Below the pieces are notes generated by a model. The model had not been told where the DNA came from. It searched no databases and worked only from the letters and a program-made list of their open reading frames with translations. A stretch of 64,000 nucleotides of DNA from Brachybacterium saurashtrense (GTDB taxonomy: Bacteria; Actinomycetota; Actinomycetes; Actinomycetales; Dermabacteraceae), in contig NZ_CP031356.1 of assembly GCF_003355475.1 (NCBI RefSeq), positions 930,001 to 994,000 on the forward strand. Reading direction: 5' to 3'. This document shows positions 36,157 through 42,428 of the stretch, piece after piece. Every line of letters begins with the position of its first letter. Positions within the stretch are counted from its first letter, which is position 1. A program made the translations under genes and the position numbers.

Positions 36157-36732
36157 ATGTCACCGCTGATGCTCATCGCTGCCGGCACCGCCATGTGCTT
36201 CGCCGGGGCCAGATCCGTGCGCCTCGCCGTGCTCGTGGCGGGATTCGGGGCGGGCTGGACCCTGGCCCTCGTGCTCGACACCACCCCCCTCGCCTCATTG
36301 CTCATCGCGTTGCTCGTCGCCATAGGGGCCCTGCTCGTGATGCTGCTCGTGTCGAGGTCGGCGTTCTTCGTAGCCGGCTTCGTCGTGGGGGGCGTCACCG
36401 CGATCAAAGCGGTGGCCCTCATCTCGGGTGCCTCCGACACGTCGTGGATCCTCGCGGTCGCTTTGGTTCCACCGATCGCCCTCGGCTGCGCGTGGCTCAC
36501 TGCCAGGTGGAGGACTCCGATGCTGCGCTGGGGCACGGCGGTGGCAGGGGCTGCGCTCATCCTCACGGGAGTGGAGCACGGTGTGAACTCCCTGGAGAGT
36601 CTCTTCCTGCGGCCGTGGCCCGCTTCGGCCCTGGGAACGCTGCTGGTGCTGGCGTCCTGGGCCGTGATCGCGGTGTGCGGAGAGCGCGTCCAAGCTCGGG
36701 CGCGCCATCACGTAGCTCGTGTCGATGAATGA
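36157..36732 (+). CDS. DUF4203-like multi-pass membrane protein
   Basis: 191 residues of unknown function with about seven hydrophobic segments and almost no soluble domain (MSPLMLIAAGTAMCFAGARSVRLAVLVAGFGAGW..., GALLVMLLVSRSAFFVAGFVVGGVTAIKAVAL). The repeating Gly-rich helices resemble DUF4203 (TM7SF3-like) proteins, though this assignment is by pattern only. ATG 36157 follows AGGGGG at a short distance. The C-terminus is basic (RVQARARHHVARVDE). Confidence 0.55.
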   Translation: MSPLMLIAAGTAMCFAGARSVRLAVLVAGFGAGWTLALVLDTTPLASLLIALLVAIGALLVMLLVSRSAFFVAGFVVGGVTAIKAVALISGASDTSWILAVALVPPIALGCAWLTARWRTPMLRWGTAVAGAALILTGVEHGVNSLESLFLRPWPASALGTLLVLASWAVIAVCGERVQARARHHVARVDE

Positions 36733-36735
36733 GAG

Positions 36736-36752
36736 CCACCCGCTTCGGGGGA
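36736..36752 (+). promoter_or_regulatory. island regulon box upstream of the YggT-like gene
   Basis: CCACCCGCTTCGGGGGA; AATGCT (36775-36780) follows after exactly 22 nt. It leaves a ~100-nt leader. Confidence 0.45.
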
Positions 36753-36886
36753 AGTCCGTCGGACGCATGTGGCGAATGCTCACAGAACGACCGACGAGGC
36801 CCCGCGCATGAGAGGCCTGCCGCTCACGCCACGTTCTTGGGGTCTGCCGAGACGGTGTGGATCGTCACTGAAGGGAGCGAAGACTC

Positions 36887-37312
36887 ATGACACTTGACAG
36901 GCCCGCAGGTGGCGAGACGACGCGAGAGACGAGAGCGTCTCCCGAGCATCCCCCGGCGTGGGCCGTCCTTCGGGGAGCACGGTTTCTCGTCTACGTGCTG
37001 TACGTCTACGTGCTGGTGACAGAGGTAGTCCTTGTTCTGGGTTTCATTCTGCTGCTGTTCGGGGCCAATCCAGATGCCAGCTTCGTCCAGTGGGTGTATC
37101 GCGCTTTGGAACGCTCTATGGAGCCATTCCGCGGGATCTTCTCGCCGATTGATCTCGGGAAGACGGGAAATCAGGTGGAAGCTGTTCTGGACACCTCCAT
37201 CCTCTTCGCGATGATCGTGTACGGAGTCGTTGCACTGGCCCTCCGTGCGGGTATCGACTGGGCAGCTCTGCGTCTGTACAGAATGGGTGCGAGTAAGGGT
37301 GGAGCGCTGTGA
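36887..37312 (+). CDS. YggT family membrane protein
   Basis: 141 residues. After a polar N-terminus come two membrane segments (FLVYVLYVYVLVTEVVLVLGFILLLF and a second around SILFAMIVYGVVALAL). The YggT core FGANPDASFVQWVYRALERSMEPFRGIFSPID matches the family's N-P-x-x-x-F...PFRG-I-F-P pattern. YggT proteins take part in membrane or osmotic homeostasis and CCB3-like roles; here it is an accessory copy in a stress island. AGGGAG precedes ATG 36887. Confidence 0.72.
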   Translation: MTLDRPAGGETTRETRASPEHPPAWAVLRGARFLVYVLYVYVLVTEVVLVLGFILLLFGANPDASFVQWVYRALERSMEPFRGIFSPIDLGKTGNQVEAVLDTSILFAMIVYGVVALALRAGIDWAALRLYRMGASKGGAL

Positions 37313-37448
37313 GAGCCGAGGAGCCTGTGTGCGCAGGAGTGCTTCCTCTGTCAACGGGACTGCCGGGCCAGGGGAGTGGCCCCGATGGTGGGGCTTCGGG
37401 CAGTGCTGAGGTTCGCGGAGGAGAACGGGCGGGGGGCGGGAGAATGTC

Positions 37449-38171
37449 ATGAACGGAAGATCTCAGGACGGGAAAACGCCCGAGCAGGCAGCTCGCCCGG
37501 TTGTGGAGACGGATGCTGTGCCGGGACGGCGACGGGGTCGAGTCGAAGTCGACGAGAGGTCGAAGGGAGTCCTGGAGTACATCTCCGTCGTCACGCTCGC
37601 CGTCACAGCTCTCCTGACAGCATGGAGCGGATTCGAGGCGAGCAAGTGGGGAGGAGAGATGTCGATCGCCTTCTCGAGGGCATCCTCGGCGCGCATCGAA
37701 GCCTCCCGGTACGACACGGAGGCCGAGGCGGCAAGGAACTTCGACCTGCAGGTGTTCTCTTCGTACGTCGAAGCCGTAGCGATCGGCGATGAGAACTTGG
37801 AGGGGTTCGTGCGGTCCCGCTTCACGGACCATTTCACCGAGGCGTTCGAGGTGTGGATCGCGATGGATCCGCTGGAGGATCCAGACGCTCCCGAGGCTCC
37901 GTTCGGTCTCGAAGAGTACTCCCCGCCAGGCAGAGCCGAGGCGATCGAAGCGGACGCCCGTGCGGATCAGCACTTCGAGGACGCCCTCACCTTCAACCGA
38001 CGCGGGGACAACTACACACTGCTGACCGTCCTCTTCGCCACCGTTCTCTTCTTCGTGGCGATCTCTCAGAGGCAGCGTACCCAGCGGATGTCGTTCACAC
38101 TGCTGGCGTGCGGTGAGATTCTCTTCGTCATCGGTGTGGTGTGCCTCGTCGCGTTCCCCAAGATCATATGA
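37449..38171 (+). CDS. uncharacterised membrane protein with one N-terminal and two C-terminal helices
   Basis: 240 residues. A membrane segment near residues 45-62 (ISVVTLAVTALLTAWSGF) is followed by an Ala/Glu-rich, probably helical extracytoplasmic or coiled region (EASKWGGEMSIAFSRASSARIEASRYDTEAEAARNF), then two hydrophobic helices at the end (LLTVLFATVLFFVAIS and FTLLACGEILFVIGVVCLVAF). The topology resembles DUF4337-type proteins but I do not claim that family. ATG 37449 has GGGAG upstream. It lies 136 bp after the YggT-like gene with no regulon box between, so it may share that transcript. Confidence 0.65.
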   Translation: MNGRSQDGKTPEQAARPVVETDAVPGRRRGRVEVDERSKGVLEYISVVTLAVTALLTAWSGFEASKWGGEMSIAFSRASSARIEASRYDTEAEAARNFDLQVFSSYVEAVAIGDENLEGFVRSRFTDHFTEAFEVWIAMDPLEDPDAPEAPFGLEEYSPPGRAEAIEADARADQHFEDALTFNRRGDNYTLLTVLFATVLFFVAISQRQRTQRMSFTLLACGEILFVIGVVCLVAFPKII

Positions 38172-38476
38172 GTATCCGAAAGCGCTGTGTGTCGTCGCCG
38201 GCGGCGGGGTGCACCGATGTCGCCGCGCTCCGAGTACTGGTAGATACCCCCGAGCGAGGCGCTCACGAGGATGTCTGGACCCGGTCGACCGTGGCGTTCG
38301 GCAGCACGGAATCTCGCCCGATGCCGGACGCGAACCAGCTGGATGCGCTCCGTGCCGTGGGCGCCATGAGTGCACGGGCCCCTGGTCGGGGCGTCAGCTG
38401 TGAGTGTCTCGCGGAATCCGCTCGCATGGTCCGACGAACCGAGCGTGGCAGCCCTGCGGGCGCGTGAAGAAAAGGT
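38172..38476. other. 305-bp intergenic stretch, no gene seen
   Basis: A short frame here (38141-38467) overlaps the previous gene and has no family resemblance. A -10-like TAGATA occurs around 38241 without a convincing upstream element. Confidence 0.5.
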
Positions 38477-38701
38477 GTGTTCGTGGTGAAACGGGTTCAT
38501 ATTCGGGTCGATGCGGACCTCTCCGACGATTTTACGAGCATCTTTCCCGAGCTTCTAAAACGCACTCAGCGTGCGACGACAACTCTGACCGGAAACATTG
38601 CGGATCAGCAGGAGCTCCAGGGTATTCTGAATCTCCTCAGCGCTATGGACGTCGACGTGATCGAGGTCGTGACGATGCCCACGGACGACGAGGACGGGTG
38701 A
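38477..38701 (+). CDS. small uncharacterised protein, 72-74 residues
   Basis: KRVHIRVDADLSDDFTSIFPELLKRTQRATTTLTGNIADQQELQGILNLLSAMDVDVIEVVTMP, predicted beta-alpha-beta, with a conserved-looking LTGNIADQQELQGIL segment and an acidic tail. I cannot name the family. Similar short proteins with an L-x-G-x-(I/V)-x-D-Q-x-x-L pattern do occur beside SHOCT and DUF6325 genes in actinobacteria (from memory). The start is GTG 38477 or 38483; AAAAGG suits 38483 better. It ends ~120 bp before the next regulon box. Confidence 0.6.
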   Translation: MFVVKRVHIRVDADLSDDFTSIFPELLKRTQRATTTLTGNIADQQELQGILNLLSAMDVDVIEVVTMPTDDEDG

Positions 38702-38821
38702 ACTCGTTCCGCGGCGGCTCGATGGCGAGCCATCGTGCGTCCAGACGACCCCGACTCGTCGTCGAGTGCACGGCGGGGCGCCCATCGCACGGCCATCAGC
38801 CCGTGAGGACCGACCATGTGC

Positions 38822-38838
38822 TCACCCTTCGGAGGTGA
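38822..38838 (+). promoter_or_regulatory. island regulon box upstream of cardiolipin synthase
   Basis: TCACCCTTCGGAGGTGA; TAGCGT (38861-38866) follows after exactly 22 nt, predicting a ~20-nt leader that holds the ribosome site. Confidence 0.6.
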
Positions 38839-38893
38839 ACCGTAGCTGACTCTCTTCCCATAGCGTCCGGAGGACTCGAGGAGAGGTGTGACG

Positions 38894-40351
38894 ATGTCCG
38901 AGTCTCTGACAGTCCTGGCGGCCCTGCTGGCAGTGGGCGTCGCGCTCGCTCATGTGGTGTTCTGCATCGCAGCTCTCGGAGTCATCCCGGGACGGTCGAA
39001 GCCATCGTCGGGCATGGCATGGCTCATCCTCATCCTGGCGGTCCCCGTCGTGGGCGCTGTGGGGTACCTGCTGCTCGGCAACACGACCGTCGGACGCCGG
39101 CGGCGCGGCATCCAACGTGACGTCGACGAGCAGCTCAGGCTCCGCCACCACTCCGGTGGCACCGAGGAGGGGTGCGGTGCGGATACGTGGAGTGGCATCT
39201 CCCGATTGAACCAGGAGCTCGGCGGGCTGCCTCTCATCGGCGGGAACGGTGCCGATATCCTCGACGACCAGCTCAAGTGCATGGCAGCGATGTGCCGAGA
39301 GATCGCCCGCGCGCAAAGGTCAGTGCACGTGGAGTTCTACATCGCTGCGTGGGACCGGGCGACCGCCGATTTCTTCGACGAGCTCGTGGCGGCGGCCGAA
39401 CGCGGAGTCGCTGTGCGCCTGTTGTTCGATCATCTGGGGACACGAGGCATCCCGGGGTACCCCGAGTTCCTGCGACGCCTCGATGCATCCCCGATCCGAT
39501 GGGAGAAGATGCTCCCGATCGCGCCGCTGAAGGGGCAGACCCGGCGACCGGATCTCCGTAACCATCGCAAGATTCTGGTGGTGGATGGCCAGGTCGCATT
39601 CACCGGCTCCCAGAATCTCATCGAGCCCGGGTACAACAAGCCGAAGAACCATCGCCTCGGTCGCGAATGGGTGGACCTGATGGTGCGACTGCAGGGTCCA
39701 GTGGTCCGGCAGCTCGAGACGGTCTTCGCCACGGATTGGTTCGCCGAGACGGACGAGGATCTGCGTGAAGAGTTGAGGACTGCAGAGCCCGTACCCGACG
39801 ACGTCGACTGCCAAGTCGTCCCGAGCGGTCCCGGCTACGTCACGGAGAACAATCTGCGGATGTTCAACAGCCTGATCTATGCCGCCACCTCGAAGCTGTC
39901 CATCACCAGCCCATACTTCGTCCCCGACGAGTCGCTGCTCTATGCGGTGACGACAGCGGCGCGTCGCGGCGTGGAGGTGGAGCTCTTCGCGAGCGCGGAG
40001 GCGGATCAGTTCATGGTCCACCACGCCCAGCGCTCGTACTATCGCGCCCTTCTCGACGCGGGGGTGCGGATCTGGCTCTATCCCGCACCCGCAATCCTTC
40101 ACGCGAAGCACGTGACAGTGGACGGCGCCGTTGCGGTCGTGGGTTCCAGCAACATGGACATGAGGTCCTTCGCCCTGGATTACGAGGTGGTGGTCGTCAT
40201 GCACGATGCCGCGGTCGTGTCCCGTCTTGCAGAGGTGCAGGACAACTACCGCGAGCTCTCCAGCGAGCTGACTCTCGCCGGGTGGCGGCGTCGCAGCTGG
40301 TGGGGAGCCTACATGGACAACGTCATGCGCCTGACCGCTGCGCTCCAGTAG
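38894..40351 (+). CDS. cls: cardiolipin synthase, phospholipase D superfamily
   Basis: 485-residue membrane-bound enzyme that condenses phosphatidylglycerol-type lipids to cardiolipin. Two N-terminal membrane helices (residues 5-60) form a PLDc_N segment. They are followed by two HKD motifs: NHRKILVVDG (His224) and HAKHVTVDGAVAVVGSSNMD (His403), both with the H-x-K-x4-D spacing. YFVPDESLL and the C-terminal FALDYEVVVVMHD region are as in bacterial ClsA. ATG 38894 is preferred to GTG 38888 because GAGGAGAGG lies ~7 nt upstream. It is controlled by the island box at 38822. Membrane remodelling under stress fits the island theme. Confidence 0.9.
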   Translation: MSESLTVLAALLAVGVALAHVVFCIAALGVIPGRSKPSSGMAWLILILAVPVVGAVGYLLLGNTTVGRRRRGIQRDVDEQLRLRHHSGGTEEGCGADTWSGISRLNQELGGLPLIGGNGADILDDQLKCMAAMCREIARAQRSVHVEFYIAAWDRATADFFDELVAAAERGVAVRLLFDHLGTRGIPGYPEFLRRLDASPIRWEKMLPIAPLKGQTRRPDLRNHRKILVVDGQVAFTGSQNLIEPGYNKPKNHRLGREWVDLMVRLQGPVVRQLETVFATDWFAETDEDLREELRTAEPVPDDVDCQVVPSGPGYVTENNLRMFNSLIYAATSKLSITSPYFVPDESLLYAVTTAARRGVEVELFASAEADQFMVHHAQRSYYRALLDAGVRIWLYPAPAILHAKHVTVDGAVAVVGSSNMDMRSFALDYEVVVVMHDAAVVSRLAEVQDNYRELSSELTLAGWRRRSWWGAYMDNVMRLTAALQ

Positions 40352-40372
40352 GAGGCGAGGGCGCTCTCGTGA

Positions 40373-40717
40373 TCAGCGGTTCAGGGCTTTGGCTTTGATC
40401 GTCTCGAACTCTGTGTCATCGATGATGCCGGCATCGCGCATCGATACGGCCTTGGCGATCTCATCGGAGATCGAGGCGTTGCCGAGCGCGTTGTCGAGGA
40501 CGGCGGACCGCTCTGCCATGCCGCTGCCGCGAAGGAAGAGGTACAGGACCGCAGTGAGGATCGGCAGGAACACCATCGCGATCATCCATAGCGCCTTCGC
40601 CCAGCCCGGCAGGGCGTGGTCGCGGAAGATATCGCTGATGATGCTGACGAGCACTACGAGGTATGCCAGGAAGACGAAGCAGATCATGACGATGACGAGG
40701 ACGTCCCAGAAGTTCAT
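40373..40717 (-). CDS. PLDc_N plus SHOCT domain membrane protein
   Basis: 114 residues. Two membrane helices of PLDc_N type (FWDVLVIVMICFVFLAYLVVLVSIISDIFRDHALPGWAKALWMIAMVFLPILTAVLYLFLRG) are followed by a SHOCT tail (SDEIAKAVSMRDAGIIDDTEFETIKAKALNR). It probably acts as a small membrane partner; the function is unknown. ATG 40717 has GGAAGGG upstream. It is convergent with cls (21 bp) and divergent from the DUF6325 gene; each has its own regulon box in the 286-bp shared region. Confidence 0.8.
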   Translation of the reverse strand: MNFWDVLVIVMICFVFLAYLVVLVSIISDIFRDHALPGWAKALWMIAMVFLPILTAVLYLFLRGSGMAERSAVLDNALGNASISDEIAKAVSMRDAGIIDDTEFETIKAKALNR

Positions 40718-40776
40718 GAGTGAACCCTTCCGGTGGGGTGATCGTCTGATCCCGGTGGCCACGTACTCGCTTGCAC

Positions 40777-40793
40777 TCACCCACGGAGGGTGA
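40777..40793 (-). promoter_or_regulatory. island regulon box upstream of the PLDc_N/SHOCT gene
   Basis: On the minus strand TCACCCTCCGTGGGTGA, full consensus. The hexamer at 22 nt is CGGGAT (40749-40754), a weaker -10. Confidence 0.55.
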
Positions 40794-40923
40794 GTTGCGC
40801 ACGGAGCGTCCGCGTGCGTGTGGGTCAGCGGGGACGTCGAGGATTGCTGGACCGACAGTGTCCGTCTCCGGGGCGCTCGCGGGGGCCGGACGGCGCGAGC
40901 GCGTGGCCTTCCGCTGCGCCGGG

Positions 40924-40940
40924 TGGCCCGAAGGGGGTGA
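40924..40940 (+). promoter_or_regulatory. island regulon box upstream of the DUF6325 gene
   Basis: TGGCCCGAAGGGGGTGA: right half perfect, left half degenerate. TAGCGT (40963-40968) follows after exactly 22 nt, the same hexamer and spacing as before cls. Confidence 0.5.
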
Positions 40941-41003
40941 AGCCGCGACGGGGACACAGCACTAGCGTCGCGGCATCAGCGTTTCCGAGACGAGGAGGTC
41001 GTC

Positions 41004-41447
41004 ATGACCGAGACAGCTGCAGGGGCCGAGGACGTCGAACTCGGGCCCGTCGACTTTCTGATCATCGAGTTTCCCGGCGGACAGGTGGCGGGCGAAGGGC
41101 TCTCCCACCTGCTGGACCTCGTCGATCGCGGTGTCATCCGCATTCTTGATCTGCTGTTCGTGACGAAGGGGGCGCACGGTGCCGTCGAGGTGGTCGAAGC
41201 GAGAGACCTCGATGGCGACGGAGTGCTGGATCTGACTGTCTTCGACGGGGCGTCGTCGGGTCTTCTCGACGACGAGGACATCTCGCAGGCGGCGAGCGCG
41301 CTCGCCGAAGGGAGCACAGCCGGGGTGCTCATCTACGAGAACGTCTGGGCCGCACCTCTGGCCTCCGCGCTCCGGCGCGGAGGAGCTCAGATGATCGCGA
41401 GCGGGCGGATCCCGCTCGACGACCTCATGGCTGCGGTTTCGGTCTGA
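41004..41447 (+). CDS. DUF6325 family protein
   Basis: 147-residue soluble protein: ELGPVDFLIIEFPGGQVAGEGLSHLLDLVDRGVIRILDLLFVTK, then an acidic linker, and AEGSTAGVLIYENVWAAPLASALRRGGAQMIASGRIPLDDL. This is the DUF6325 pattern as I know it from actinobacterial clusters with SHOCT proteins; biochemical role unknown. ATG 41004 has GAGGAGG upstream. It is followed 49 bp later by the SHOCT gene, probably in one operon. Confidence 0.78.
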   Translation: MTETAAGAEDVELGPVDFLIIEFPGGQVAGEGLSHLLDLVDRGVIRILDLLFVTKGAHGAVEVVEARDLDGDGVLDLTVFDGASSGLLDDEDISQAASALAEGSTAGVLIYENVWAAPLASALRRGGAQMIASGRIPLDDLMAAVSV

Positions 41448-41496
41448 GTTCGCAGAATCGGGGTCCGTCGGGCCCCCTGAAGGAAGGGACGGCAAG

Positions 41497-41784
41497 ATGC
41501 CGGGATTGATCCGAGGAATTGCACGCACCGCAGCGATCGCCGGGACGGCGACAGCAGTGTCGAATCGCGTGTCGCGCCGACAGGCCGGCCGCTGGGCGGC
41601 CCAGGGCGCCGAACAGCAGGGCTTCGTCCCTCCGCCCCCTCCCCAGCCGGCGCCACCGATCGCAACGCCGATGGATTCCGGTGCGCGCCTCGACGAGCTG
41701 GAGCGCCTGGGGGCGCTCCAGGCCCAGGGAGTGCTCAGCCCCTCCGAGTTCGCTGCGGAGAAGGCGAGGATTCTCGGCTCGTGA
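41497..41784 (+). CDS. SHOCT domain protein
   Basis: 95 residues: a basic Ala/Arg-rich N-terminus (RTAAIAGTATAVSNRVSRRQAGRWA), a Pro-rich linker (PPPPPQPAPP), and a C-terminal SHOCT helix pair (RLDELERLGALQAQGVLSPSEFAAEKARILGS). SHOCT segments are thought to mediate oligomerisation. ATG 41497 has GAAGGAAGG upstream. It is the last intact island gene before the right edge and probably co-transcribed with the DUF6325 gene, a pairing I recall from other actinobacteria. Confidence 0.82.
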   Translation: MPGLIRGIARTAAIAGTATAVSNRVSRRQAGRWAAQGAEQQGFVPPPPPQPAPPIATPMDSGARLDELERLGALQAQGVLSPSEFAAEKARILGS

Positions 41785-41891
41785 CGCCGAGGCCCTCGCG
41801 CGAGGACGCCGACATGCGCACAGGGTCGATCGCGCGGCGGACGGCGCCATAGATGTCGCTGTGACCGGGCAGGGTCCCGGATGCCGATCAC

Positions 41892-41917
41892 CTGGATCGA
41901 ACCCAGTATCGCCCACC
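41892..41917 (+). repeat. tRNA-Val 3'-end fragment at the right island edge (putative attachment site)
   Basis: 25 of 26 bases match the tRNA-Val 3' end at 10292-10317. It joins directly to azoR codon 72, so 406 bp between tRNA and azoR interior are missing in this copy. Confidence 0.65.
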
Positions 41918-42321
41918 CCGGTGCCCAGCAGAACAAGCTGGCACTGTTCGACCAGTACACCAAGCAGTTCCAGAGCGCGGACCTGGTGGTGATCGCGAAC
42001 CCGCTGTGGAACCTCTCGGTGCCCACGCGGCTGAAGGCCTGGATCGACACCATCTGCCGTGCCGGCGTGACCTTCCGGTACACGGCCGAGGGTGAGGCGG
42101 AGGGCCTGGTCACGGACAAGACCGTGGTGCATCTGCAGGCCAGCGGCGGGCACTTCGGCCAGCAGGATCCCGCGAGCCTGTACATCGCCGGGATGTTCCA
42201 GTTCCTGGGCTGCACCACCCACACCCTCGCCGCCGAGGGCATGGACCACGAGCCCGATCGTGCCGGGGAGATCATGGAGGAGGCGCTCCGTCGGGTCCGC
42301 GAGCTCGCGCGCTCCCTCTGA
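41918..42321 (+). pseudogene. 5'-truncated azoR copy next to thrS
   Basis: Identical to the last 134 codons of the azoR gene at 10510-11127 but lacking the first 71, which include the FMN phosphate-binding N-terminus. An ATG at 41881 in the same frame creates a chimeric frame through the tRNA fragment (MPITWIEPSIAHPGAQQNKLA), without a ribosome site. It is expected to be non-functional. In an island-free ancestor this position would have held the intact gene. Confidence 0.9.
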
Positions 42322-42366
42322 GCCGCCGCCGTCGAGGGGCCGGTCCGGCGCGGGCGCGCCGGCCGG

Positions 42367-42372
42367 TACGAT
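42367..42372 (+). promoter_or_regulatory. -10 element TACGAT of thrS
   Basis: TACGAT lies ~57 bp before the thrS GTG. The -35 is poorly conserved. No T-box-like specifier structure is apparent in the short leader. Confidence 0.4.
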
Positions 42373-42428
42373 CGACGACGGATCCGGCATCGTCGGCCGG
42401 CTCACCCCGAGAACCAAGGAGCACCCCC

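Larger units (their letters stand above)
11206..41917. mobile_element. ~30.7 kb genomic island inserted between azoR and thrS
   Basis: The 482-bp perfect repeat bounds it on both sides and tRNA-Val 3'-end fragments lie at both edges (11220-11231, 41892-41917). Codon use and G+C drop by eye compared with both flanks. The content is accessory: sulfatases, SulP transporters, DUF1269, HdeD-like, LAL regulators, cardiolipin synthase, SHOCT proteins and an IS256 remnant. No integrase, relaxase or replication gene was recognised, so it is probably immobile now or was mobilised in trans. A shared 17-bp palindrome links most of its promoters. Confidence 0.8.
41918..42399 (+). repeat. right copy of the 482-bp direct repeat flanking the island
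   Basis: Identical to 10724-11205. It contains the azoR 3' part and the native thrS promoter region. Recombination between the copies would delete the island cleanly, leaving one intact azoR followed by thrS. Confidence 0.97.

Noticed and set aside
38141-38467. 108-codon frame between the membrane protein gene and the small protein gene
   Set aside because: It overlaps the preceding gene in another frame, has no ribosome site and no family pattern.
11206-41917. Prophage or conjugative element with its own transfer genes
   Set aside because: No integrase, terminase, capsid, relaxase or type IV secretion protein was recognised. Called a genomic island only.
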